A DNA stretch of 64,000 bases from contig CP093831.1 in assembly GCA_033063855.1 (NCBI GenBank), positions 14,818,001 to 14,882,000 of the forward strand, written 5' to 3'. The stretch comes from Smittia aterrima (taxonomy: Eukaryota; Arthropoda; Insecta; Diptera; Chironomidae). The position numbers and the translations under genes are program-made. The notes under the pieces are model-generated. The model was not told the origin of the DNA. It ran no database searches and saw only the letters and a list, made by a program, of their open reading frames with translations. Numbering within the stretch: position 1 is the stretch's first letter; each line of letters opens with the position of its first letter. This document shows, one piece after another, positions 37,301 through 51,700 of the stretch.

Positions 37301-39040
37301 AAAGTTTGAACAAACGAATACTGCTCAGTTACAAAATGAATGCGATCACCTCAGTTCAGAGATCACAAAATGCATTTAAACAAACCTAAAATAATCATAA
37401 GTTCGATACAAATAACAGAGCTCGATAGAGCAAGTTTGTATGAAATTGACATATAAATCTTAATGCGCGAGGTGTCTGAGTTGAATTATTTAAATCACAT
37501 GTAATTTCGAATCAGCGTAATTACAAACTGCGAGCTCAATTGGTGCGTTCGAAAATGAGAATTTAAATTTTATTATCGAACAAAGACGATGATTTGCAGA
37601 AGATTGTTCTCGCCGGCGATCACTTGCACGACATTCTTCGATTAAATGATTGGCTGAAATCAATAATTCTCTGGAAACGGAAGCAATTACTTAATGAATC
37701 TGTCGCAATAAACGACAATGTACCGGTCAAGGCATTGTCATTGATATCGTCGGCTTTCAACTTAAAATAACATCTAATGACAGATGATCGTAGCTTTATG
37801 AGTCTCAAATCAGTTAAAAGCGACGTTAAACTCGATTAGTTCTTCCAGTAAAGTCTTTCAATCATAAATCAATTACAGCGAACTTTTCTACGGTCATTGC
37901 AATTCAATTAAAAGCAAAATCTTCCTCGGGCTTTCGTAACTCATTTGTCGTCGTGTAATGAGACGATAAAATCGTTAAACAGTCACCAAATGTGTCGGCT
38001 CGAATGCCTCCAACGAAGTTTCTTTCTTTTGCTCTCAGACATCGACGACAATAAAGACAATGCGCGCCCTTTCCAACGAGTCAACGTCTAAGTATCGACG
38101 TAAGTTTAAAGAGATATCAGCGCATGCAGAGCAAAAAAGAGCTTAAATTAATTTTAACATGTAATTAAAGACATTAACATACATCTTTAAGAAGCATAAT
38201 GAAGAAGTAAGTTTGATAAAGCAAGAAATTAATTCACTTTTTGCCATTGCTCTTGCGAAAAAGAGCGAACCGAGCGAAAACAATAACAAATTCGCAAAGC
38301 AAAAACTGCACGGATCACCGAACGAGAAAAAATTGTCTGACATGAATTAATATAAAAACGTTCTCTCTCTTTCTCCCTCACCAACATTGGATCTCTGCAG
38401 ACATCTTATCGATCGTTTTCGATAGAAAGTAACGAAAGCTTTTCGGCAAAAATTGACTTTTCAAATTCAACGTCAAATGACGAAGTTGTTGAATATTTAT
38501 GTTCGCTCATATATTTCTCGTTTATTATTGCAACTCAGGTTTGCGGATTTCTTAACTTTAATTGGTTAATTACATTCACTTTATCGAGTAGAGCGAATTG
38601 TGAGTGGTCCAACTCGTCTTTTTCTATGATTACGATTGAAAGGATGTCTTATATCTCTTCAAACATAAATTATTGCGAATATTTATGATTGATTAAATCA
38701 TTCTCGTTTAATTGAACAAACTGGAGCAGGTGTATCAATGAGAGACGAGTTTTTTTTCTTTCATTCGATGTCGACGACAACAAGACGAAGCTTTTTCCTC
38801 ATAAATGTTTTAATTAATGAAACAAATAACAATTAATAAATTAAAAGCAAAAGTTGAGCACTCAAAGAATTAGAAATGTCGTTGAAGTGGAAAAGTTTTA
38901 AAAAGGAAATTCAGGTTGATAAGAGTCGACATTGTTTGATTTCATTTTTCTTTAGAATTGAAATGTTTCGTGAATTTGAAATGAAGGAAAGTTTTTGATA
39001 GTGAACGAGTTATTGCCGAACGATTTTAACGAAATGAAAG
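31304..39040. other. No gene seen: 5' flank or 5' UTR intron of the rotund-type gene
   Basis: About 7.7 kb upstream of the rn start codon. Open frames are short and low-complexity on both strands. It is likely to hold 5' non-coding exons and enhancers of rn; none can be marked from sequence alone. Confidence 0.45.
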
Positions 39041-39043
39041 AGA

Positions 39044-39735
39044 CTCTTAGTGGAAAAGTTTAAATCTGTCAACGTGACTGGGTTCGAATCCCAAGAATTC
39101 AATATAAAATATTATTTTCTTCAGACATTAGTTTACTTTTTTATTTTTGAACAAATTTTAGATTGAACTTTGATATCAAATATATTTCTAAATCATTTTA
39201 GAACTATCATTAAATATTATGACTTTTTTGCCAACTACCGATAAACCAATTTGAAGAATAAAACTAAAAAGTTTAAATCGGCAAATTCTGAATGCTCGAT
39301 AGAAAAGGTTCGAATCCCAAAATGAGGAGAATTTCTCATCCCAGGTTCAAATTTTAACAATTTTTTTCTTTGTTTTTTTGTATAATTCTAGTCATAAACT
39401 TTTCTATACGTGTTTTCTGACGAATTATTCACACCCAAATCGTCAATTTTGCATCATTAGAAAATTATCTTTTCTATCAAAATTCGTTCACATTTTGCAT
39501 TGTCCCTTTTTGGATCTTGATAAATATTTTTATGCAAAGTTCGCCCTTTGTCTCTGTTTGAGAAGTTTCTTGCTCTTCCAACTTATCGAAAACACATTTT
39601 CGTGACACAATAAACTTGAGAAGATTTATGAGACAACACTTAACTGCACAAAACAGAATTAGTTTCGATCAAACGAATGATAAATCAATTTGTGTAATGG
39701 ATAGAGCAGCAGATTATCTATCAAACTCTTGTCGA
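39044..39735. repeat. Cluster of tRNA-like fragments, possible SINE remnants
   Basis: GGTTCGAATCCCA, matching the B box and T arm of tRNA genes, occurs near 39081-39093 and near 39308-39320. Each is preceded by AAAGTTTAAATC. The first copy also has an A-box-like CTTAGTGGAAAAG about 35 bp before. Near 39695-39715 GTAATGGATAGAGCAGCAG resembles the 5' half of a tRNA. None folds into a full cloverleaf with paired acceptor ends, so these look like decayed tRNA-derived repeats rather than tRNA genes. Confidence 0.4.
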
Positions 39736-39739
39736 TCGT

Positions 39740-42700
39740 TATAAAATAATTTTTTACCTGTTAAGCGATTTTCCAATTTGATGAAACAATTTTTTTTATA
39801 ATTTTCCACAACAAATATTTTATTTCCTTAATTTATTTTTCCACAATTCACTTGGAAAATATTTTTCTTTTAACTTTTCCTTCACAAATCTTTCCACTTT
39901 CTCCCAAAATTGTCGATCAAAAATATCCAAGAGTTGCAGCGAAAAACTTCTTTCCCGAAAGACGGCGCGAAAAAAATTGAGAGATCTTTTTTCTATGTTT
40001 CACAATCAAGCATATCCACCGAAAAATATTTTATTTTTGTATCCTCCGCGATCAACAGTCGCTTCTAAACAGCAAAAAAAAATTCACAAAACATTCTCTT
40101 AAAAACCGTTTTTCAGTCGCGGACTACAACAGAATAATTTTTGCACCAATATTTGTCCACGCTTCAGTGCGAGCTTCGCTGTATCCCAGCACAGCACAGC
40201 CAAAGCAAACTCAGTGCAGAGCGCGCGAGGAGAGAAGAAAAATTTCGTGTTTTTCTCACAAACACAAAAACTCGAATAAAAAATAGTTTCGAAAATATCA
40301 ACGCTTTATAATAAAAGAATATTTTTTCCATCGGGGGAGCACACGAAAGGGAAACGACGAAGAGAAAAAACATTGATTTGCGCTGTTGCTGGCGGAAATT
40401 TTCTTGTTTGCTTGTTTCTCTCTTAACAATGCTCTTCTCCTCCAGTCAGACAATCGACGATGCTCGAGCTTATCGAGGAAAGCGTTTGACTTTTGCCGTG
40501 AGAGAGTGTGAAATAGGTGGACTAAGCTTGAATGTTTTCAGCTAAAAACATTCGAAAGATTGACGAGATCACAGGCTCTTTCGTTTGAGATAGGTCACTG
40601 CCATGAATGATTAGCCGCAACATCATCCTTACATGCATAATTTCGTCACAAAAAAAAAGAGAATTTGCGACTTTTTGCCTTCGCATATTCTAATTTTTTT
40701 TATGTCTTGAGCTTCTTTCATTTTTTTGCGAGGCCCTTGCTCAGTCAATGAAATGCAAAAACTGTAACAAACTTTTTTCATCAACGACGACGTAATGGAT
40801 TTTTGCGTTTGCACATTTCTTGAATGCTCTGTTGAGGAAAATAAATAAAAAGTTGACAAGAACATCTGATTGAGAGGAATGTGGAGAAGTTTTTGTCGAA
40901 ACTTTGAATTCTTTGAATAAATTTTTGGACAAACGCATTTCGAGGAGTTCTCTCTCTCTTTCTTCATGACAAATCTAGCTAGACGCAGACTTCCGTTCAA
41001 TTGTTTTTGTTTGCCGGGGCGAGGACTGCGAAAGTTCAAAACAAAAAAACTTCTCTATTTGTCATGTTATTGATTTTTCTTACTGCATAATCATTGCGAC
41101 GACTAAGAACACAGCTCGGTCAGTTCAACAGTTTAGATTTCTTTTAATTACATTTAATGTTGTTTGTTGAAGCTAAAGCAAAGAGCGAATGCTCCAACGT
41201 TCAATGGAAACATTGAATCACGCAGTCGCTACGAGAAAAAAAACCAAACGAAAACATTCAACTCGGGCTCCACCTCTTCGTTGTTGGAAAAGCTTGGCAT
41301 TAATTTTTTCGATTGGTTGAAAACAAAAGAGAAAAAGAAATGATAATATAAATAAATTAACAATTCTGCTTTCGAGTGGAGAGGAGCAACTGAAAGGCAC
41401 AATATCGTTTATAAGTCTAAAGAAACAAAGCAACAATGAAGGATTGGGTGGACATAGAAACTCAATTTATTCACCTGTGCACACTCATCTTCAAGACGAG
41501 ACTTTTTGGTGGCTTAAAATATTCGCTTTTTGCTTCCATTCGCTCGGTTTCCATTTTAAACTTGCTAATGATGAGAAAAACTAGGAATTTAATTTAATTT
41601 TTCGAGAAAACTTTGAAGGAAGAGACGGAGCAAGAGGAAAAGAATTTTTTTCCGTTGCGGAAAGTTTAAGAAATTATTTCTTGGTTGAGTAACGACACTT
41701 CGGATGCTTTGATCGCCTTTTGTGCGATGACAATCGATTGAATAGAAATTAATTTTCATGGTGAAAAGAGTGTAACGGAGTAAGACTTCGATCGGCTTCT
41801 CCCCAATTTAATTAACCATTAAAACAATTGCTTACAACTTTATTTACTTTTCAATTACGCACAAGCAAGAAAAAGAAGTTCGTCGGTGATTTTTCCTTTG
41901 ACGACGATCGCGTCATGCTTCAATTTCTCGCTTGTGTTGTTGTCGACTAAACGCTTTTCCCGTAGCCAATGCTCGTTGCTTTGTGACACGGTCATTCACC
42001 GGTTTTATTGAGAATTCCGTCAGATCCGATAAATCCATCCCGCGCGCGATGAGAAAGAAAAGTATTTTAATTGCAATTAAAGCTTCTGCGAGACCATGCG
42101 CGAGCATCGACAGGAGAAATAAAACTGAAATTAAAAGCAACAAAAAAAAAGTCAGCGCAAGAAATATCAATTAAACGCGCTTTACTCGCGATATTCGTAA
42201 AAAAGTGTCATGTTTATATGAAGGCAACGGAGGTTTTTGCACTTTTTTCCGCTGATGATTGGCTCTTGTGTGTTCGGTAATTGATGCAATTGTCTCAATA
42301 TTGATCGCGCCATTCACTTGGAAGTATTTGTTTGCCTTCTTTTGCCTCCCAAACCGCAAGCGATACTCATCAATGATTTCATAAAGATGAATGAACAGTG
42401 CCAAAAGGAAATAAGAAAGAAATATCAATCTTTTTATGAGAGCGATAATAATTTTTTCCGATGCAGATTCACACGAGATATCGACGAAGAAGAAGAACAA
42501 CCGTTGGCTCTATCGGATCTCGAAGGATTTTGTTCCCTGTCTGGCGAACGTCTGCGATGCTTTTTATATTTTTTCATTCAAATGATCACGGATTTTTTTT
42601 TATCTGTGGCGTGGATTTTTAATTGGCAACCTGTTGATTTGATTCACTTGCGAGTGAGTGAAGGAAAAAAGATTCGAATTCATTCATTCACTTTAAAGCG

Positions 42701-45700
42701 AACTGAAAATTACACGTTTTTACAGCAACAGCGAGTTTAAACACCATCGGATGGTGTAATGATGAGCATTTGTGCGTTGCTTGCATGCATGGATCATTTG
42801 AGCTTTGTCAAGTGTTAAGAATATTTCATGCTCGTTGAATTGCTTCTTGCCCGTCTATAATTTAATAAATTGGCGGTGAAACTAGAACATTTACCCCAAA
42901 CGCATCTAATTCGATATAAATTTGTTTCCTGTCTTTCACACCCTCGTTCGAATCGAGAACTCATGCCGTTAGCAGCTCGGCTTGATGATTTTTTAATTGA
43001 TATCCGCAACTAAGACTAAGGAGACTTTCGACAACAAAATAATTTTCAATAGAAGTTGCATTGAAAGTTTTCATTTAATCAACGACAAAACAAAAACTGT
43101 TGCGAAATATTAAATTTGCAGAGGTTTGAATCTCCAATCTTTCAAAGAGTTAAGTTTCTCATAATCATCCTCTACCAAGTTTCTCTTAATCGTCCAACCC
43201 CTGACCTAACCCCAAACGGTCAACTCTCAACTCGATGATGTACGACTTTAACATCACAGCAAAAGCCACAGTAAATATTTTATGGAATGGATTTAATTCG
43301 ATGATTAGATGTTTCCTAATGCTCCTGACCAGAAGAAAATTAATTTTAGGCAAGTGAACGAGCAGTTCACAACATAAATTTAAGTCATTTTAAAATCCTT
43401 TCTCAGACGTTGTTCGTCTTTGCCCTCCTCATCGTAAATTATCGATACTTGAAAATATTTTTGCCAAGTCACATTAATAAATTAAAACTGGAAGCTGCAA
43501 AAGAAAGGGGTTAAATGTTATTTATAACATCTTCGGTTCAGATTTCTTCAGTTTTTACAATGCCACCGACGTAATGTTGCATAAATCTTTTGGATGTTTA
43601 AGCCCCATTGGCCGTAACGTTATAATTTGATAAACTTTTTATCGTTTGAGGCGATTTAGTTCCATCCGAAAATGTTTGTTTAACGAGGAGGAAAATCACA
43701 GAAACTTCCGCCGAAAATTATTTTGATAACGTTCGATGTGTTAACTCTAACATTTCATTTAGACTTTTTCCCGTTCTCACTCGAGCGTAGTCGTGACGCA
43801 CGAGTTACCAATCTGGACAGCAGCAAGGTCTAATAAACCAATGTAAACAGACTCATAAAGTAAGTTCTCTCATGAAATTATCTCACCAGAAGCTTATTAA
43901 GGTTTGCTTCCAGTAGTTAAAACTTGGCCGTAAATCATCTCGACTTGCTGAATTGTGGTTTACGTTTAAAAGTTTATGAACTCGCTGATTGAAACTGTCT
44001 AATAAACCAAGCAGAGTTATTCTCCAACCATCAATTCTCACGAGTGAGCTCTTTCCTTTAAGAGAACTTCAGACCCGAAAAATTCTGAATGCACAAGGAG
44101 TTCGTACCAAAGCAATTAGTCGTTATCTTCGAGACAATGTTCGTTTCAATATTCATTGGTTTAACTGTGATCTGAATTCTAATGAACATACATTGAGATC
44201 TTTGGTTTATCTTCAAGCGAATTAATCATTTCTCGAATTTAATTTTCATATGCTCTCGTTGTATCGTCTCGAACGACATGTTAGTCATTTAACCTCTCCC
44301 CCTTCATTTCATTCGAGCGCCAACAGTAAAATTCATTCATAAAATTCTTCAGACTTTAAGTCTTTTCTCTCAGACTAATTCACTCGATGATATTTCAGAT
44401 ATTTAGGATCCGCGAAAGAATAAGAAGGAAAAGTTCGCTTCCATAAATTAGCAGCGACCGAACATGGGAAAATTAAATTCCTACAAACATATTAGCACTT
44501 TCATTCTCGTATAAATCATGAGAAGGAAGTGCAATGTGTTGGAGCTGCAAATGATACTCAAGAAAAAGATTTTTTTTGTGAGCCGAGAAAGAAATTTTTA
44601 TACAACAATTTAACTTAATTTGTTTTTTCATGCCATTTAAGAGATTTAGCTGAGATAATCGTACATCGCAACGATTTTTTTTTCTGCACAACGGGCATGA
44701 GAAAAAATTAATTAGTTATGAGCGAGTGTTTCTCTTTATTTCGCCAGAGACGCGACGAACTGTGATCTTCTCAAGAGACGCGCGAAGCAAAAAAAAAGAA
44801 TCTTTTTAACATAATGCAATTGCTTATGCTTCTGCAGCTTTTCAATGCACTTAGGGAAATTGCAATTAAATTAATGTGAACCTCGCAAAGAGCTGCTAAA
44901 TGATTAGCTTAGCCTTACAAATGGCTTGGGAATTTTTATTGTTCAAACGCGAACAATGCAAAATCGTCGAAGAATCCAATTTGAAAATTGATATCGTAAA
45001 GCATAAATTGAAAGGCAATCGAAACGCGGGAGCCAGGAGAAGAGACAATTAAATTATACAACGAGGAAGGAAGCTGTCAGCGTTCGAAGCGAATTATTAA
45101 AATCACTAAAGGAAATGGAAACGAAATTGATCTTCGCCGTAGAGAGAGAGCAGAGGACTTTGATTTAAATATAAGTCGCATAAATATTATGCTGAATTAA
45201 ATTTCAATATAATGTTTACGGAATGTTTTGAGCGAAGGGAGACCGACAAGGAAATTTGAATTTTATTATACATGAGAGCACTCTCGAGCTGGCGCTGATC
45301 TCACCGAATGACTTTCACATTTCAAGAAGCTAATGTAAACCTTTTATTAATTAAAATGATTTGAAACAAACTTTAATTTGTTTTTGTTGTTTAACACAAT
45401 TGATGTCAAGTCATCGTCAAAGTGCTGAGGCAGAAAGGAAACTACTACTTGCATGGCCGTTTCGCTTTCCCTTTAAACTCCATAGAGTCATCATAATTAA
45501 ACACCTATTAAGACGAAAGATTTTTAAAACATTTATCAAAGAGATTTGCGATTGGCAAAGCTTATTCTTCCGCTTCTCTCTCGTAGTCGGAGACGAGGGA
45601 CGACAGAAAACGAGACTATCAAAATAATTGCCAAGCTGTCTGATGGATTAAGGAGCAATCCATCTTTTTCAATTCCACATTAATTCTTCGTCGACGACTC

Positions 45701-48700
45701 TACTTGAAAAATGATTCGGAAATTTAAATTTTTCGTTGCATCAATTTGTGAATAAATCGAACGAATGTGTGTGGAAAAGTCGTTGATGAGCTGAGACAGC
45801 TGATGTATAATAAAGTGAAGTTTCTGCACTGCATTACACGACAAGGAACGTCAACAAACAAAAATTCACAAATGAAATCGCGTAATGATGCTTCGCGACT
45901 TCCAACTATCTCATCTGGCATCTGCTTCGTCTTCCTTTCCTCTCGCTCTCTCAATTAAAACCGATCGCAATTATTTACCATTTTTCGTGAGGAGAGCAAA
46001 GAATGTTTTCTTCCGGTGCTCTAGTGGAAGTAGAATCGAAGGAATTAACTGTGTAATGACTGGCAGGTGGTCGTCGAGAATGTGACATTCTTCGATGTTT
46101 CTATTCAGAGCAGCACCCGATTAAATTGAGTCATGATACGAATTGCTGTCAGCATTCTCTTGACTTTGCTCTACAATCTTTAAAAATCTACAGAAAACTT
46201 TACTCACTCGCGATCATTAAAAAATATTTCGAAGCTGAAACAGAAGCGAAAACGTCGTAAAACCTCGCGCGCTTAATTAAATGTTAATCAATGGCCTCAA
46301 ACTCCTGAACTTTCTGACGGGGTTCTGGAAAGAGGGACGGAATGTGAGGAAAGCATAAATCGTGGCAAACTATCAATTATTATTTACAATCATCGTGCTC
46401 TCGCGGTTTTCGGGAAAACTTTTTGGATAAGCAAGCACTCATAAGCATTGATGAATCTCTTTTTCTCCGAAATTTTAAATGAAGAGCAAAGCCGTTTGAT
46501 GATGATGAGCAGAAAATCCCTTTTTCAATTACTCTTCAAGGTTCGAGTTAATTAATTTTTTTCTCCACCATCACGAGCTAAAGAATTATAATGAAATTAT
46601 ACTTTCGACTCCCTCTCGATTTTTCAATGACATTCTGTTCACTGTTCTTACCGCCGAAGTTGAGTTAAGTTGCAAGCCATTAAGAAACAATTTGCAAAAT
46701 TAATCGCTGCAATGTATTAATTCTTAAGACTTGGATGCACTATCCGGAGAGCATCAGCCACCACCCGGGATGATATTTTTCGTCTTAATCTATTATGACA
46801 GTAACCACAAAGCACCATCAACAAACGTCAAGGTTTCTCTTCGAGGAAGAAAAATGAGTTTAACATTGCCACTTCACACCCAAAGGCACATGAGAATACG
46901 AAAGAACTTTTTTCATCTTAAACTTTTATCTGAACTGGTTGTGCACGTGCGGTTGTGCCGCCTCGCGAATGTAACTTACTTGACATCACTGATCCTTCAT
47001 AGAAACTCTGTAGTTGAGCTAGAGTGAGCGACAGATACACAATCCTTCTTTTGAATTGAAGATGAGATTTGTATTAAAATTAGTTTAGTTTCTGTCTCGT
47101 GGAGTTGACAAACAAGAGGCGAAAATAAATGATTGCCAAATTCATCATAGGGTTTGATACATTAACATTTAAGCGAAGCGAGTTCTCTCTGTTGACAACG
47201 ATTCGGAAGTCACTGGCGTCGGAATTCTTGATGCTTTGATATGCTTGTACTTTCGGCAGAGACAAATTCTCAAACATTTTTCTTTCGTTCTACATTTCTG
47301 CTGAGGGAAAAGTCCTCGCTTATTGATGTAAACCCTTTTAAATCTTTCTATTTTTCTTAAAAACTCTTCAGCGACGACAAGCGTCTTTGTGTTCACAGTT
47401 GGTGGTCCGTTGGCTTCTTGGTTCAATTCGCTCGCTCGCTCATCGAAAAGCAGCAATTCAGCATCGATAGAAGAACACAAGTTATTCATCGAACGACACA
47501 GAAGTAAAGCAAACACAAAAAAAAATGCAAGAACACGATACGAATCTGTGAGTTCAGAAAAATGAGAGAAACAACCTCACCCGAACACAAAGGGTGAACA
47601 TTTTTCGGTCTCATTAAGGAAAACTGGGCGCTTTCATGTGTAGAATAATGAGTCTTGACATTGTGTAAATCTTCGCTGCGGCTCTTTTTTGTCATAAAAG
47701 ATGAAATGAGCTATGTAAAAAACCGCTTGTCGAGTGAGAGCAAAGACTACAAATCATCATGCATGCAGATAATTAAGACAATACGTTTAACCGAGAAGAA
47801 ACTCTTTTTCCTTTTATTTCAAAAGGAAGAGAGATTAAGAACGAGAAAAGAAATTTGAGGAAAATCGCATTAAATGAAGAGAAAAATGATTTACAAGTTA
47901 AGCCTAACGAAGTCGAAGAAATGAAAATTTACAAGTTTTTTAGAAAAATATTTTGTTTGTTTGTAAAAGAATTTTTAAAGAATAAATGAAACATTTAAAA
48001 ATGAAGAGATTGAGGTTTGAGAGACAGAGCTTCACAATCAAAGTTATTCATGGTCCTTGACTTGTTTAATATTTGAATCAAAATGAATGACAATTTAAAA
48101 TAAATTTCATAAAATCTTCTGGAAGGTTGAGAACAACTGACTTTTAATTAATTTCATGTCATCAACACATCGCGACTCCTCTTAAAGGTGTAAACTGTTA
48201 ATAAACCCAATTTCTCATAGAAAATTCAAAGTTAATTGTCTCAATCGACAAACAAACATGATTTATTGTTTGAACTCTGTTGAAACTTCTCGCGCACTTG
48301 ATTTATGATCGCTAAATATTCTTCTAACAATTGAAGTTTAATTTTAAAGAACCCGAAAAAGAATTTTCCATGCGGCGGGAAAATCGATAGAGAAATCATT
48401 ACGTAAGAAGAGTCTGAAGGAGCTTAGAATGTACTTGCATCTTTTGGAGATAATATCAAAGCGAAGGAGACGATAATAAAAACTAATAAATCATCCTTGG
48501 GCTACAAAAACTTGTCACAAACACATAAGACTCTCCCAACCCTCGCAGCGTTCATCTCAAGCATTACAATGACAATCAATCTTGACTTGTGTGTTTGCTG
48601 AGTCGCTTTCTCGTCCTCGAAAACCGATTTTTAACAATAAAAGCAATAAAATTAAAGTCGAAGAATCTCTTACTTTAATTATATTTACTTCGATGTCGAG

Positions 48701-51700
48701 AAGATAAGAAGAAGGAGAGCTGCTCATGTAGGCCACAAACTTATAAATCATTTCATGCAAAACAAACTTTGTGAATGACACACAACATCTTACGCATATA
48801 AAAACAATAAAAGCCACAAATTCTGAGAGCGAGAAATATTTTAAACAAATTTCCCAGCCGGCAGTCGCTTGTTCATTTCGTTTCGCATTCTCATCGAGTT
48901 CGCCTCTCGACATGACATTTTACTTTTCTTGCGGGGACAACAACGAAAGGAAGAAAAGTCTTTAGAAAATCTCCCACAACTTCTTAAGTCCTTTCGGAGG
49001 GTGAATGTTTGTTTTAAAATCTCTTTTATAGTCTTTTCCGGAGGGCAAATTGTTTATACAAGACTGATAATATGTTTATTATATTACATGTTTGAATGAC
49101 TCTATCATCTTATAATGTGTTATTTATTTTAGGCCATAAACACTTTGTTCAACGTCGAGGCTGCTGCAGAAAGGGTTGCGAATTTATCTTCCCGAGTTGG
49201 ATTATTGCTGTCAACAGAAGATTTACTTAGCGATTCACGCTACCTGGAAAGATTTATAAGCAAGCGACAAAGTGGAAGTATCAGTAGATTTAATGTCTTT
49301 GTCTGGAGGAGGAAGAGTCGACTCTTGAAGCTGCAGAGAACATTAAATAAATTGCTGAGATTTGGGATTGTGAATGCAATTGCTTTGAGTTTCTGGGTTG
49401 ATGAGTCAAAAATCGAGAAATTTTGCAAACTGACGAAGTTAAGGAGAAAAGAGAACGCGAAAAACAGACTCGACTCATAAAATTTGCAGTTTTATGGATT
49501 GTGTTCGTAAACATTTAATTAGATAGCTCTTGGATTCTTCTTGATTCAGAATCAGCTTCTTCAAATGTTCTCACAGAAAATCGTAATTAAGCTGATTCTC
49601 TCGTAATCGGGAGTCGAAAGTTGCGTGCAACCGTGATAACTGCATCATCATCGGCGAAGCAACGGTAACTAATGACGAGGATTTTTGTTCACAATTGATT
49701 AGCAGCTTGAACACTGAAGCCCTTCCCATAGTTAAACTTTCGATTTTGACAATCAAATTTGCATATCGAGACTTGTAGACACGTCAAGGTTGAAGTTCGA
49801 CCTGATAACTCAACGCGACGTCGACTAATCGAATGCTCTTAATGAAATTCGGGAATGTTAGCTCAAAATATGACTGACAAGATCCCGTTAGTCTCGACTC
49901 TTTAATTTGAGGAATGTTTGTCGTCTTCAGCCGCAAAATGCAATATCGCCAGTGTTTGTCCTCCGAATGATCAGCAAAATCAAAAGTGAAAATGCGCCTA
50001 TAAGTTTGAAAGCCATAAAGAGACTCGAGAAGGAGAATCGATTAAAAAACTTGAGCTACTGGAATTTGTGCTCTAAAATAAAAGTAAGAGCAGAAAGCGA
50101 ACGCGGATGATGAAAAATAGAAATAAAAATTCTGTTTCAAATATTTTTATTCGTCGTTGTTCGCGGTGAAACATCAAAACAACCAATTTTTGATTGTCGG
50201 CGACACATGAAAAAACTTTTATAAAATGTATAATTTGCCATAAGAGCAAGTTTTAGGGGACATAAGTTAAAAAAAACTGTTTTCGGCATCTTTTCCGAAA
50301 TCGCGACGAGAACAAACGTGAATCCCTTTCTCAATCCAACAGAACACGATGAAATAAATAAATTATACCACGAGTGATGAACGATTGCCGTCCAGTCGAT
50401 TGCGAAACGATACTCAATGTGACAAAGTCGATGTGTAAACCTTTCGATGACTCAAAATAATTTCTTTCGCTTCTCTCTCTTTCTCCCACATCGAAACTGT
50501 TAGACCGAAAATGAACATTTAAGTTGAAACAATGCATGACTCGACATTATTTACGATACAAAGAACTTCTTTGTCAGTTAATTCAACTCAATGCGTGTCG
50601 ATATGGACTTTCATGCGAATTATTTGCATTGAAAGTGTTGAGAGAAATATTTGAAGTTTTGTGTATCAAAATAAATTTTCATCTCATTCCGAGTAAGTCA
50701 GTCAATTCCCGCGATTACAATTCAATGCGTTAACAGCGTTAAATCAGCAATAAAAATACTGTCGTTGGGACTCTTGCGTTGCGTACTGAATTGAAAAAGG
50801 AAATTTCAATGTTATTGTTCAATAAATTATCTCTACTTAGCAAGCTCGCCTCTTAAAAGCCTTTAATAGACAATCGATATTCTCATAATTGATTGATCAA
50901 AGCAAGGAAAGTGCAAGAAGAGATGTTATTGAAATAAGAAAATGGCCTGCGCTGAATCAATATTCTCTCGATAGCGAGTGCATTGCATAATTAATTGAAG
51001 CAATAAAGGAGTTCATCAATTTTCATTGCGTTTAAATTTCTCAGTGTTGACAGTCTCCGTACATGCAGTCTCGCATTAAAAAATTGTGTTTTCACCCAAT
51101 AGAGGTGCTCAAAAATGTTTATGGAGGCGCTTGGAACTTGCAAAAATTTTAATTAATATCGAGTGAGTTTTCCTTTGCGTTCACTTATGCCACCGAGAGA
51201 AGCGTATCAGCAGAATAAATGTATTCATTATTACATCTGCCCGAGCATGCCCCTCCCTGTCAATGTGCCACTGGCATTTCATTTTCTGGTTTCTGAGGCT
51301 TTATTCGTAATGGAAAGTAATAAAAATAATCTTTGTCTGTCCGTCGGTAAGTTCTCATGTAATAGGTTTGCGTATTTAATTACCCCTTGAGTGCAGGTTC
51401 TTCAATTAGTTGCTTACCTCTGACATCAATATCCAGATACTTGTAATTGTAGTTCTTAAATAAAATAAACGAAAAGCGAGAAAACCCTTTAACCAGTCAA
51501 CCTTTGTGGCCAATATTCTAAATATATTTTCGGCCGCGACAGCGGAACGTAAATTTATTCCAATTTATTTATTTTTGTGATTCAATTAAATAAAACATTG
51601 CCATTATTGCGGCGGTTAACTGATGATGTCTCGACGTTGTTCAGGGGGAAAATCAATGACGAGACCTGAGAGCTCACGTGACTTTCATCGGAGCCTGTTT

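Noticed and set aside
39044..39100. A functional tRNA gene
   Set aside because: The B box and T arm are good, but no paired acceptor stem or anticodon arm could be formed at the right distance.
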